From assembly GCF_002338065.1 (NCBI RefSeq), contig NZ_DDHJ01000015.1, forward strand, positions 632,273 to 696,272: 64,000 nt of DNA. The letters run 5' to 3'. Within the stretch, counting starts at the first letter, position 1. Every line of letters starts with the position of its first letter. The position numbers and the translations under genes were made by a program. This DNA is from Pseudomonas sp. UBA1879 (GTDB lineage: Bacteria; Pseudomonadota; Gammaproteobacteria; Pseudomonadales; Pseudomonadaceae). Below, piece after piece: positions 35,795 to 44,328 of this stretch. The notes beneath the pieces were generated by a model. That model was not told where the DNA came from and did no database searches. It worked only from the letters and a program-made list of their open reading frames with translations.

Positions 35795-38700
35795 TTACGC
35801 CGCCACCTCATACAGCTTCGGCAGTTCAACCTCTCCACTCACCAGCCCCTGACGCATCCGCGCAGCTTGCAGCGCAGCGGCTTTCATTGCGCTTTCCTTG
35901 ACGTGGCCATAGCCGCGAATCCGTTCAGGCAACCGTGCCAGGCTCAAGGCCATGTGGCGGTTGCCGGCGTTCAAGTGGGTGAGGATTAACTCGACATCGG
36001 CGACATAGCTGTCGATCAGCTCACGCTCCTGACGACGTTCCAGGCTGCGACCGAACGGATCCAGCGCGGTGCCGCGCAGGAATCTGAACTTCGCCAGCAC
36101 GTTGAACGCCTTCAACATCCACGGTCCGAAACTGCGTTTACGTGGCGTGCCGTTGTGCGGATCGCGTTTGGCCAGCCACGACGGCGCCAGGTGGAACTCC
36201 AACCGGTAATCGCCTTCGAATTGCGCCTGCAACTGGCGGGAGAACTCGCCATTGCTGTAGAGACGAGCGACTTCGTACTCGTCCTTGTACGCCAGCAGTT
36301 TGAAGTAGTTGAACGCCACCGCCTCGGTCAGTACCGGGGATTCGGCGGGGAACAGTCGCGCTTCCGCACTTCGGACTTTGGCGACCAGCGCCAGGTAACG
36401 CTGGGCATACGCCAGGTTCTGGTACGCCGTGAGGGTTTCAGTGTTATTGGCCAGACGCTGCTCGAGGCTCAGCGCTTCAGGTTCGAACACTGAGACCGCT
36501 TGCGGATTGGCCGCAGCCTGCACCGCTTTCAAATCGAAGGCCGCGCGACGGCCCCAGAGAAACGCCTGCTGATTCAGATTCACCGCCACGCCGTTGAGCT
36601 CGATGGCCTTTTCGATGGCCGCAGAGGTCAGCGGAATCAAGCCCATCTGATAGGCATACCCGAGCATGAACAGGTTGCTGGCAATGCTGTCGCCCATCAG
36701 TTTGGTGGCCAGATCCGTCGCTGGCACGAAGTGGGTTTTGTCCACGCCCACGGCGTCACGGATGGTCTGCATCATCGCATCGGCGGGAAACTCGGCGTCC
36801 GGATTGCGGGTGAATTCGGCGGTCGGGGTTTGCTGACTGTTGACCACTGCGTGGGATTTGGCGCTGCTGAGTTTGGCAATCGCGTCAGGGCCGGACGACA
36901 CCAGCAAATCACAGCCCAGCAGCAAGTGCGCTTCACCGGCCGCGATGCGCACGGCGAACAAGTCTTCCTGACGCGCGGCGATGCGGATGTGGCTGACCAC
37001 CGGGCCAAACTTCTGCGCCAGGCCCGCCTGGTCCAGTACGCTGCAGCCCTTGCCTTCGAGGTTCGCGGCGTAACCGAGCATCGCGCCGACCGTGGTCACG
37101 CCAGTGCCACCGACGCCCGGCAGCAGGATGTTGAACGGCTGATCGAGGCTCGGCAGCGTCGGCTCAGGCAACTGCGCGAACGTCTGTGCCTGTTTCGGCA
37201 ACTGCGGCTTGCGCAGCTTGCCGCCATGCACCGTGACGAAGCTCGGACAGAAGCCCTCGACGCAGCTGAAGTCCTTGTTGCAGGCGCTTTGGTCGATCTC
37301 GCGCTTGCGCCCTTCTGCGGTCTCCTTGGGCAAAATCGACAGGCAGCCGGATTTCGTCCCGCAATCGCCGCACCCTTCACACACAGCCGGGTTGATGATC
37401 GCGCGCTTGTCCAGATCCAGCATCGTCCCGCGTTTGCGACGACGGCGTTTCTCCGTGGCGCAGGTCTGGTCATAGATGATCACCGAGGTGCCTTTGAACT
37501 CGCGCAATTCACGCTGAACGCTGTCCAGGTCGCGGCGATGGTGAAAGGTGGTGATCGGCGCGAACGCCTCGCGGCTTGGGTATTTGTCAGGATCGTCAGA
37601 GACCAGCGCAATGCGCTGCACGCCTTCGTTGAACACCTGACGGCTCAACTGATCGACCCGCAGAATCCCGTCGATCGGCTGCCCGCCGGTCATCGCCACG
37701 GCGTCGTTGTAAAGAATTTTGTAAGTGATGTTGACCTTGGACGCCACCGCTGCCCGAAGTGCCAGATGCCCGGAGTGGAAGTAGGTGCCGTCGCCGAGGT
37801 TCTGGAACACGTGAGGCGTCTCGGTGAACGGCGCCTGGCCGATCCAGGTTGCGCCTTCGCCACCCATTTGGGTGAAGGTTTCGGTTTCCCGGTCCATCCA
37901 GATGGTCATGTAATGGCAGCCGATTCCCGCCAACGCACGGCTACCTTCCGGTACTCGGGTCGACGTGTTGTGCGGGCAGCCGGAGCAGAAATGCGGGGTG
38001 CGCTGGGTGTTGAACAGCGGCGCAGCGAGGGCTTTTTCCTTGTCTTGCAAAAATTGCAGGCGCGCTTCGATTTTCGCGCTGCTGTAGATCGGGGCCAAAC
38101 GCTTGGCGATCACCCGCGCAATCATGGCCGGGGTCAATTCGGCCAGGTTGGGCAACAGTGAATGCCCTGCTTCGTCGAACTCGCCGACTACCCGAGGGCG
38201 CTTGTCCACCGGCCAGTTGTAGAGTTGGCCGGTCAGTTGGTCCTCAATCACACTGCGTTTCTCCTCGACAACGAGGATTTCATCCAGGCCTTCGGCGAAG
38301 TCATGCACCGACACGGGCTCCAGCGGCCAGCTCATGCCGACCTTGAGCACACGAATACCGACTGACGCGCAGAGTGCTTCGTCGATGCCCAGTTCTTCCA
38401 ACGCCTGCCGTACATCGAGGTACGACTTGCCGGTGGTGATGATGCCCAGGCGCGGCGCAGGTGAGTCGATGACCACTTGGTTCAGCGCATTGGCCCGCGC
38501 GAAGGCCCGGGCGGCGTAGATTCGGTAAGTATTCAGGCGCGCTTCCTGGGCCAGCGGTGTGTCGGGCCAGCGTATGTGCAGGCCGTCCGCGGGCAGTTGG
38601 AAGTCTTCGGGAATGCGGGTCTCGATGCGCAGCGGATCGACTTCCACCACGGCGGACGAATCGACGTTTTCGGCGATGGTCTTCATGGCCACCCAGCAGC

Positions 38701-39280
38701 CGCTGTAACGGGACAATTCCCAGCCGATGATGCCGTAGTCGAGGATTTCCTGAACGTTGCTCGGATTGAGCACGGGGATCATCGAGGCGATGAACGCGTG
38801 TTCGCTCTGGTGCGCGATGGTCGAGGATTTGCAGCCGTGGTCGTCGCCCGCCAGGATCAGCACGCCGCCCTTTTCCGCGACGCCTGCCGAGTTACCGTGC
38901 TTGAACACGTCGCCGCAGCGGTCGACCCCGGGTCCTTTGCCGTACCACAGGGCGAACACTCCATCGTATTTGCCGTGGGGAAACAGATTGACCTGTTGAC
39001 TCCCCCACACCGCCGTGGCGGCCAGCTCTTCGTTGACGCCAGGTTGGAAATGGATGGCATTTTCCTGGAGGTAATCCTTGGCGTCCCACAGGCTCTTGTC
39101 GAGATTGCCCAGCGGTGAGCCGCGATACCCGGAAATGAAACCCGCCGTGTTCAAGCCCCGCGCCTCGTCGCGCTGCTTTTGCAGCATCGGCAAGCGGGTC
39201 AGCGCCTGGGTTCCGGTCAGGTAAAGATGGCCGGTGGCGAGTCGGTACTTATCGTCCAGACGAATATCAGCCAAAGACAT
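35795..39280 (-). CDS. Indolepyruvate:ferredoxin oxidoreductase family protein (fused subunits)
   Basis: Very long 1161-aa 2-oxoacid:ferredoxin oxidoreductase-type enzyme. The N-terminal ~650 residues are the IorA-like part: TPP-binding domains with a conserved cysteine cluster in FCSGCPHN and the segment GGEGATWIGQ. A ferredoxin-like cysteine motif follows (VCEGCGDCGTKSGC), and the C-terminal part is IorB-like, LLPGVGGTGVTTVGAMLG onward. It should oxidatively decarboxylate aryl- or branched 2-oxoacids to acyl-CoA. A divergent Lrp-family gene 223 bp away is the likely amino-acid-responsive regulator. The location next to the liu operon fits amino-acid catabolism, since 2-oxoisocaproate is the liu precursor. 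Confidence 0.9.
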   Translation of the reverse strand: MSLADIRLDDKYRLATGHLYLTGTQALTRLPMLQKQRDEARGLNTAGFISGYRGSPLGNLDKSLWDAKDYLQENAIHFQPGVNEELAATAVWGSQQVNLFPHGKYDGVFALWYGKGPGVDRCGDVFKHGNSAGVAEKGGVLILAGDDHGCKSSTIAHQSEHAFIASMIPVLNPSNVQEILDYGIIGWELSRYSGCWVAMKTIAENVDSSAVVEVDPLRIETRIPEDFQLPADGLHIRWPDTPLAQEARLNTYRIYAARAFARANALNQVVIDSPAPRLGIITTGKSYLDVRQALEELGIDEALCASVGIRVLKVGMSWPLEPVSVHDFAEGLDEILVVEEKRSVIEDQLTGQLYNWPVDKRPRVVGEFDEAGHSLLPNLAELTPAMIARVIAKRLAPIYSSAKIEARLQFLQDKEKALAAPLFNTQRTPHFCSGCPHNTSTRVPEGSRALAGIGCHYMTIWMDRETETFTQMGGEGATWIGQAPFTETPHVFQNLGDGTYFHSGHLALRAAVASKVNITYKILYNDAVAMTGGQPIDGILRVDQLSRQVFNEGVQRIALVSDDPDKYPSREAFAPITTFHHRRDLDSVQRELREFKGTSVIIYDQTCATEKRRRRKRGTMLDLDKRAIINPAVCEGCGDCGTKSGCLSILPKETAEGRKREIDQSACNKDFSCVEGFCPSFVTVHGGKLRKPQLPKQAQTFAQLPEPTLPSLDQPFNILLPGVGGTGVTTVGAMLGYAANLEGKGCSVLDQAGLAQKFGPVVSHIRIAARQEDLFAVRIAAGEAHLLLGCDLLVSSGPDAIAKLSSAKSHAVVNSQQTPTAEFTRNPDAEFPADAMMQTIRDAVGVDKTHFVPATDLATKLMGDSIASNLFMLGYAYQMGLIPLTSAAIEKAIELNGVAVNLNQQAFLWGRRAAFDLKAVQAAANPQAVSVFEPEALSLEQRLANNTETLTAYQNLAYAQRYLALVAKVRSAEARLFPAESPVLTEAVAFNYFKLLAYKDEYEVARLYSNGEFSRQLQAQFEGDYRLEFHLAPSWLAKRDPHNGTPRKRSFGPWMLKAFNVLAKFRFLRGTALDPFGRSLERRQERELIDSYVADVELILTHLNAGNRHMALSLARLPERIRGYGHVKESAMKAAALQAARMRQGLVSGEVELPKLYEVAA

Positions 39281-39503
39281 TCAGGCACTCCTTTGTTTTT
39301 ATTAGTGCGTTTTGAATGTGGCGAGCAGTGCGTCGCGATCCTTGTGGGACGGGGCCATGCCGCTCGGTCGCCGGGACGGTTGGGCCCGGCGCTCACAAGT
39401 CCAATACTGCCTGCGAGCGCCAGGCTTTTTCTTTCTCTTTTGGCCGATTTCTGCTGCTATTCTGCATGCCTGTTTCATTTTGATAATAAAAAAGGGTCAA
39501 TTC

Positions 39504-39971
39504 ATGCAGGTCAAACTCAGCCCTATCGATCGCAAGATTCTGCGCCTGCTGCAGCACGACGCCGACCTCTCCGCCGCTGAAATCGCCGAACGGGTTGAAC
39601 TGTCGCAGTCACCCTGCTGGCGACGGATCAATCGTCTGGAAGAAGAAGGCGTGATCGAACGCAAGGTGGCCTTGCTCAACCCCGCCAAGCTGGGGCTGAC
39701 CATGACGGTGTTCGTCGACGTGAAACTGTCGGGACACGGCAGGCGCTATCTCGCCGAATTCGAGGCAGCGATCATTGGTTTTCCGGAGGTACTGGAGTGC
39801 TACACGATGGCCGGGGACATGGATTTCATGCTGAAAGTCGTGGTGCAGGACATCGCCAGCTACGAGCGCTTTTTACGCGACCATCTGCTGCAAAGCCCCC
39901 ACGTGCAGGAAGCGCATTCGAACATTGCAATGAGCGTGGTGAAAAGGACGACTGAGTTGCCGCTTGAATAG
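39504..39971 (+). CDS. Lrp/AsnC-family transcriptional regulator
   Basis: 155 aa from ATG 39504, with AAGGG 8-10 bases upstream. The N-terminal HTH is SAAEIAERVELSQSPCWRRINRLEEEGVI, the Lrp consensus. The C-terminal RAM domain has VLECYTMAGDMDFMLKVVVQDIASYERFL and ends in a short tail. The gene is divergent from the indolepyruvate oxidoreductase gene, which I infer it controls in response to amino acids. Confidence 0.93.
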   Translation: MQVKLSPIDRKILRLLQHDADLSAAEIAERVELSQSPCWRRINRLEEEGVIERKVALLNPAKLGLTMTVFVDVKLSGHGRRYLAEFEAAIIGFPEVLECYTMAGDMDFMLKVVVQDIASYERFLRDHLLQSPHVQEAHSNIAMSVVKRTTELPLE

Positions 39972-40104
39972 CCGCAACTCGTGGCAACGAGCTGTGGCGA
40001 GCTGCAAGCGACAAGCGCGACAGCGAAGCGCTTGAAGCCTGAGGTTTGCTGATAGGGGGGCAACGATTTCTTCGCAGAGTGCAAAAAAACATTTGACGTG
40101 CAAA

Positions 40105-40119
40105 TGATAATGATTATTA
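40105..40119 (+). promoter_or_regulatory. Fur box in front of the PrrF-like sRNA
   Basis: TGATAATGATTATTA matches 13 of 14 defined positions of the Fur 7-1-7 consensus. It sits in an A+T-rich stretch just before the sRNA and probably overlaps its promoter, as for PrrF of P. aeruginosa. Confidence 0.85.
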
Positions 40120-40129
40120 TTGAGCACAT

Positions 40130-40242
40130 CCCGTCGCGAGACGGGTGGGTAACCCAGAGGCCTCAGGTCGGCTTCCGGTTTATCTCCTCATCAGGCTAAT
40201 CACGGTTTTTGACCCGGCTTTTTTGCCGGGTCTTTTTTTTTT
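40130..40242 (+). ncRNA. prrF: PrrF-type iron-responsive small RNA
   Basis: The region holds the conserved PrrF core: GGCCTCAGGTCGGCTTCC, then TCTCCTCATCAGGCTAATCA and the GGTTTTTGACCCGGC terminator lead. It ends in a perfect 8-bp stem, GACCCGGC (40211-40218) and GCCGGGTC (40225-40232), with a TTTTTT loop and a 10-T tail. PrrF RNAs are made when iron is scarce and base-pair with mRNAs of iron-using proteins, with Hfq. The strong Fur box directly upstream supports the call. The 5' end is uncertain by about 10 bases. Only one copy is in the window. Confidence 0.88.
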
Positions 40243-40417
40243 GCCCTTCAAGGGTCTGTTTTGGTGGTGCGGCTCGGTCTTTACTGCATCTTCAGGCTAA
40301 TGAAGAGAGGTACTGCTCAGTGGCGCGCATCATAGCAAAAGAAAAATGAGCGCTGAACGGCGCAACCGTCGAAAACGACATATTTAGTAAAAAATCTCAG
40401 ATCGGCTACCTTTCACT

Positions 40418-40432
40418 TGAGAATGACTCTCA
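40418..40432. promoter_or_regulatory. Second Fur box, upstream of the sigma4-FecR hybrid gene
   Basis: TGAGAATGACTCTCA matches 11 of 14 defined positions of the Fur 7-1-7 consensus and is itself nearly palindromic. It lies about 85 bp before the hybrid gene, so that gene is probably repressed by iron. Confidence 0.65.
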
Positions 40433-40516
40433 TAGGCACTAGCATCAGCCTGCATCGCGGGCGCTGCTCTGCGCTTCTTCTCAGCATGATTTGCGGATGA
40501 CTACGGGTGATACGCC

Positions 40517-41029
40517 ATGACCCATCAACTCAACTCGATGTCTTCCTTGCCGCCTCACCCACCCGTCGCCCTGCAGCGTGACGACTGTCGTCGCCGGATC
40601 CAGCAACTGCCGCGCAAGGCACAGCAAGTGTTTCTCCTCAGTCGCCTAGACCAACTGCCCTACGCGACGATCGCTCAGGTGCTCGAACTGGACGTTGAGT
40701 CCGTCGAGCGCAAGATGGTGCGAGTCCTCCTGCAGTGCAACGAGGCCTCCGGCACTTCAGCCGACCAGGCCCTGCGCTGGTACGTTCACCTGCAAAGTCC
40801 TCTTGCCACCGCCAGCCAGCGCATTGAATTCCGTCACTGGCTCGATGCCGCCCCGCAGCATTTGAATGCCTTTCAGGACGCCGAACGCCTGTGGCGAATG
40901 CTGGAAGCCCCCGCTGCGCGGATGGGCGCCAGCGGCTGGCATCGCCGCAAACGTCGCGTGTACATCGGCTGGCTAGCATTGACGGCGTTGCTGTGCGGCT
41001 TGCTGGTCACAGCCGAAGCCTTCACTTGA
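40517..41029 (+). CDS. Hybrid of sigma-factor region 4 and FecR N-terminal (DUF4880) domain, membrane-anchored
   Basis: 170-aa protein of unusual build. Residues about 22-75 resemble region 4 of an ECF sigma factor (RRRIQQLPRKAQQVFLLSRLDQLPYATIAQVLELDVESVERKM). Residues about 82-128 resemble the DUF4880 start of FecR-type anti-sigma factors (ADQALRWYVHLQSP, RIEFRHWLDAAPQHLNAFQDAERLW). One transmembrane helix (about 148-166) ends the protein. Sigma region 2 and the FecR periplasmic sensor are both missing, so it cannot act alone as a sigma factor or as a classic FecR. A Fur box precedes it and the PrrF-like RNA lies just upstream. It may modulate an ECF/FecR iron-signalling pair; that is inference. 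It could also be a shrunken relic of a fecI-fecR pair, though the frame is intact. Confidence 0.82.
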   Translation: MTHQLNSMSSLPPHPPVALQRDDCRRRIQQLPRKAQQVFLLSRLDQLPYATIAQVLELDVESVERKMVRVLLQCNEASGTSADQALRWYVHLQSPLATASQRIEFRHWLDAAPQHLNAFQDAERLWRMLEAPAARMGASGWHRRKRRVYIGWLALTALLCGLLVTAEAFT

Positions 41030-41172
41030 GTCTCATCATCAACCGTTTCTGTCGCCGATCGCGGACCCGATGCGTGTAAAGTAGCTGTCATAACAGCCCA
41101 GCAACGCCCTCCTGTTCATGGATACGGCCTGCCATGGCGCTGAGTTGGCACTTACGTACTCAGGACTTTTCC

Positions 41173-42315
41173 GTGACCCAGACCGCCCTCTCCGTTACCT
41201 GCGATTTCGACAGCGGCAACATCGTCGTGCTCGACGCAAGTCGTGCGACAAACATCCAGTTGGCGATTCGCCCTGACACCCGCAGCCCGCATTTTCAGTG
41301 GTTCCACTTCAAGGTCGATGGGATGGAAGTGGGCCAGCCTCACGCCTTCAGCCTCAGCAACGCCAGCGAATCCAGCTATAACCGCGCATGGACCGGCTAC
41401 AACGCCGTTGCCTCCTACGACCAGAAGACTTGGTTCCGCGTGCCGAGTCACTTCGACGGCAAAGCACTTAATTTCGAGCTGTCGCCTGAACAACCGCAGA
41501 TCTGGTTCGCCTACTTCGAGCCCTATAGCCGTGAGCGTCACGACTGGCTGATCGACCAGGCCCTGAGCCGCGCTGGCACCGAGCAACTGGCCACCGGCAA
41601 AAGCGTCGAAGGGCGTGACATTCCCTTGCTGCGCAAAGGTGATGGCGCGTCGGGCAAGCGCAAGATCTGGATCATCGCGCAGCAGCACCCCGGCGAGCAC
41701 ATGGCCGAATGGTTCATGGAAGGCATCATCGAGCGTCTGCAAGACAATGATCCCGAGCTGCAAGCCCTGCTAGCGTCGGCTGATCTGTACCTGGTGCCAC
41801 ACATGAACCCGGATGGTTCGTTTCACGGCCACCTGCGCACCAATGCCCAAGGGAAAGACCTCAACCGCGCCTGGCAGGATTCGACGCCGGAGCTCAGTCC
41901 GGAAGTATTTTTCGTCAAGGAGCAGATGGAAAAATACGGCGTGGACATGTTCCTCGACGTGCACGGCGACGAAGAAATCCCTTACGTGTTCACGGCCGCC
42001 TGCGAGGGCAATCCGGGGTACACCGAGCAACAGAAAGCGCTGGAGGCCGACTTCCGTGCCCGCCTGAGCGGCCTGACCAAAGATTTCCAGACCCGTTACG
42101 GCTACCCGAAAGGTCAACCCGGCAAGGCCAACATGAACCTGGCCTGCAACAGCGTCGGCGAACGCTACAAATGCCTGGCGCTGACCCTGGAAATGCCGTT
42201 CAAGGATAACGACGACGCTCCGGATAGGGTCACCGGCTGGTCGGGCAAACGCTCCAAGCAACTGGCGCGTGATGTGCTCACCGTGCTGGGGCAGATGGTC
42301 TCGGTTCTGCGCTGA
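41173..42315 (+). CDS. M14-family zinc carboxypeptidase (cytosolic carboxypeptidase-like)
   Basis: 380 aa if GTG 41173 is the start (AGGA 8 bases upstream); an in-frame ATG at 41134 would add 13 residues. An N-terminal beta-sandwich domain (about 1-115), typical of bacterial CCP-like proteins, precedes the peptidase domain. Zinc and substrate residues are visible in QQHPGEHMAEWF (HxxE), MNPDGSFHGHLRTNAQGKDLNRAW, DVHGDEEIPYVF (zinc His) and the catalytic glutamate in LTLEMPFKDN. No signal peptide is seen, so it should be cytoplasmic. It stands alone, followed by a REP pair. Confidence 0.88.
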   Translation: MTQTALSVTCDFDSGNIVVLDASRATNIQLAIRPDTRSPHFQWFHFKVDGMEVGQPHAFSLSNASESSYNRAWTGYNAVASYDQKTWFRVPSHFDGKALNFELSPEQPQIWFAYFEPYSRERHDWLIDQALSRAGTEQLATGKSVEGRDIPLLRKGDGASGKRKIWIIAQQHPGEHMAEWFMEGIIERLQDNDPELQALLASADLYLVPHMNPDGSFHGHLRTNAQGKDLNRAWQDSTPELSPEVFFVKEQMEKYGVDMFLDVHGDEEIPYVFTAACEGNPGYTEQQKALEADFRARLSGLTKDFQTRYGYPKGQPGKANMNLACNSVGERYKCLALTLEMPFKDNDDAPDRVTGWSGKRSKQLARDVLTVLGQMVSVLR

Positions 42316-42325
42316 CCCAGTTGCT

Positions 42326-42412
42326 GTGAGAGCCGGCGTGCTGGCCAATGCGTCCGATCAGTCTCCTCGATGTGTCTGAACTGACCCTTTCGCCAGCAAG
42401 CCGGCTCCCACA
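42326..42412. repeat. REP pair of the GAGCCGGC type
   Basis: Inverted copies GTGAGAGCCGGCGTGCTGGC (42326-42345) and GCCAGCAAGCCGGCTCCCAC (42392-42411) face each other between two convergent genes. This is a different REP family from the one near 35.5 and 46 kb. Confidence 0.8.
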
Positions 42413-42521
42413 GGTACAAAGCAGGCGGTTTGCCAGCCGACATCGAAACGCCCACGGGCGAGGCCCATGAACGCGCAATGCCCGCGCCTCCGGGCCTCAC
42501 TTGCGCGCCGCAATCTTCGCC

Positions 42522-43067
42522 CTACCCCCGCGATTTCCCTCTCAACATGCTGTCCAGCACCTCGTCCCGGCGAATCCAGCCATGAAACAGCGCTGCCGCC
42601 AAGTGCGCGAGGATGGTCAGGAAGAACAGGTACGCCAGATAGCGATGGGCTCTGCGCAGCAACGCGAAGGTTTCCGCGTGGGCACTGACGATCGACGGCA
42701 AGCGCATCGAACTGCCCAGCATCACCGGGTCACCCGCCGCGGAAATCATCGCCCAGCCAATCAGCGGCATGGCCAGCATCAGCGCATACAGAAGATAGTG
42801 CGAGAACTTGGCCGCCAGTACTTGCACGGCCGGCAGATCGGCGGGCAGCGGTGGCGTTTGCGTGGTGAAGCGCACAATCAGGCGCACGATGACCAGCGCC
42901 AGAATCGCAATGCCCAGCGGCTTGTGGATGTTCAGCAGCCACTCATGGCGTTCAGAAACCGAGGCGACCATGCCTGCACCGATGAACAGCATGGCGATCA
43001 CCATCAGCGCCATCAGCCAGTGCAGCGCGCGCGCCAGGGGTGAGAAATGCAGGTTAGGCGTACTCAT
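42522..43067 (-). CDS. Cytochrome b561 family membrane protein
   Basis: 181 aa with four hydrophobic helices and heme-ligand histidines: LARALHWLMALMVIAMLFIGAG, LNIHKPLGIAILALVIVRLIVRF, LSHYLLYALMLAMPLIGWAMI-type and RAHRYLAYLFFLTILAHLAAALFHGWI. It passes electrons from the quinone pool to a periplasmic partner. It overlaps the upstream catalase-like gene by 4 bp, so the two form one operon and the cytochrome may supply electrons to that heme protein. Confidence 0.9.
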   Translation of the reverse strand: MSTPNLHFSPLARALHWLMALMVIAMLFIGAGMVASVSERHEWLLNIHKPLGIAILALVIVRLIVRFTTQTPPLPADLPAVQVLAAKFSHYLLYALMLAMPLIGWAMISAAGDPVMLGSSMRLPSIVSAHAETFALLRRAHRYLAYLFFLTILAHLAAALFHGWIRRDEVLDSMLRGKSRG

Positions 43068-44149
43068 GGCTGTTTCTCCTGGGCAGGCGCTGCTTTCAGC
43101 TGATCGACTTCACTGGTGCGGCGCAGGTAAGACGAGGCGTAAGCCGCAGAACGCGCGGCAAGCAGAGGGTCGTCGGAGCCCTCGATGCCACTCGGCAACA
43201 CCAGCGGGTCGAAGTTGATGTCGCGGCAAGGGCCGTCCAGCTGTGCGCTGTCGCCCTCCACCACCAGCGTTCCGGCGGTCACGGTCTTGTGATCGCCGGA
43301 CCAGGTTTTCGAAGCGTCGTTGGTCGGATCGTTCGGATTGGCCAGGGTCAGCACCAGGTTCCAACGCTGCGGCCCACTGGCCAGTTTGTCACTCAGGTCC
43401 TGCTGCAGATAATCCTTGGCGTCTGGTGCCGGCGCGTCGCCCTTGGCGTCAGGCACCAAACTCCAGCGCACGGGCTGTCGCTTGCCCTGAGCGTCCACCA
43501 GCACGAAGGCGTTCACGCTGTTGTAGGTCTCAGTGACGAAGCTCGCAGAAGGCTTGGCGGTCTTGACCCATGCCAAAAACGGCTGCGCCTCGGGGTGGGC
43601 GGCAAAGAATGCCGGCGGCTTCGCCGGGTCGGGCTTGCCGGTTTTGGGGTCCGGCGCGGTGGCTTTTTGCAGGTCGACGAAGGCTTGCGGCGTACCCACA
43701 GGGAACACCGGCATGCTGTTCATCCCGCTGCGCCATTGCTGGCCGTTAGGCTGGGTGAACTGCACGGCGAAACTGCGGATGGGCGCGGCGCTATCGGGTG
43801 AGTAAGGATTTCCCGTGGGCAGCGCCAGGCGTCCGATCACCGGGGTGCGTCCGCTGGCGAACACCTCGGCCTTGGACAGGGCAGCGGCCGAGCCGTTGCT
43901 ATCAAAATACCCGGTAACGCAGATGCCTTTCGGGTGGTTGCGACGGTAGCCAGGGTGGACACCGTTGCTGTGCTCGAACACGTCGACCACCCGCGCAGGC
44001 GTCAACCGTTGTGGGTCGAGGCTGCCGTTGACGTAGGCGAATGCCCCGGCGGCGATCAACACCACCAGGCCGATGCCGGCCAGACGAGCGAGCGTCTGCG
44101 ACGTGTTCAAAGGGGGTTTGCGGGGGTACGGCGGCTCACGGTCACTCAT
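43064..44149 (-). CDS. Membrane-anchored catalase-family peroxidase (SrpA-like)
   Basis: 361 aa, shorter than a true catalase (about 480 aa or more) and typical of the SrpA-like catalase-related group. One N-terminal helix (about residues 21-40, ARLAGIGLVVLIAAGAFAYV) suggests a periplasmic domain tethered to the inner membrane. The distal-histidine region NGVHPGYRRNHPKGICVTGYFD is visible, as is RSFAVQFTQPNGQQWRSGMNSMPVF. A tyrosine near the C-terminus (RSAAYASSYLRR) is a candidate heme ligand. It shares an operon with cytochrome b561 and is divergent from an ECF sigma gene, with an ECF-type promoter motif in front. Confidence 0.9.
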   Translation of the reverse strand: MSDREPPYPRKPPLNTSQTLARLAGIGLVVLIAAGAFAYVNGSLDPQRLTPARVVDVFEHSNGVHPGYRRNHPKGICVTGYFDSNGSAAALSKAEVFASGRTPVIGRLALPTGNPYSPDSAAPIRSFAVQFTQPNGQQWRSGMNSMPVFPVGTPQAFVDLQKATAPDPKTGKPDPAKPPAFFAAHPEAQPFLAWVKTAKPSASFVTETYNSVNAFVLVDAQGKRQPVRWSLVPDAKGDAPAPDAKDYLQQDLSDKLASGPQRWNLVLTLANPNDPTNDASKTWSGDHKTVTAGTLVVEGDSAQLDGPCRDINFDPLVLPSGIEGSDDPLLAARSAAYASSYLRRTSEVDQLKAAPAQEKQP

Positions 44150-44195
44150 CGGTCACACTCCGGGCCTTGGGCCTCTCTGCATGCATGTAGCGGTA

Positions 44196-44222
44196 GGACG
44201 CGGCACTCGGGGTATTTATTCC
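44196..44222 (-). promoter_or_regulatory. ECF-type promoter motif for the catalase-b561 operon
   Basis: On the minus strand GGAATAAAT (-35 side, 44214-44222) is followed after 13 bases by CGTCC (-10 side, 44196-44200). It lies about 47-73 bases before the catalase-like start and nearly mirrors the motif in front of the sigma gene. Confidence 0.6.
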
Positions 44223-44250
44223 CGGGTGCGATATTTATTTTTTCAGCGCT

Positions 44251-44276
44251 GGAATAACCTGCACCGGCGTGCGTCT
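44251..44276 (+). promoter_or_regulatory. ECF-type promoter motif for the sigma/anti-sigma operon
   Basis: GGAATAACC (44251-44259) is followed after 12 bases by CGTCT (44272-44276). AAC in the -35 and CGTC in the -10 are ECF hallmarks. The motif lies about 53 bases before the sigma gene start, consistent with autoregulation. Confidence 0.7.
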
Positions 44277-44328
44277 TTCTGGTCATACGATCCAAGCGAT
44301 CCCGCCGATCGATCAGGAAATCAACCTT

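Noticed and set aside
36500..38161. 553-aa plus-strand frame opposite the indolepyruvate oxidoreductase
   Set aside because: Shadow frame, rich in Arg/His/Gln as expected from antisense of a high-G+C gene.
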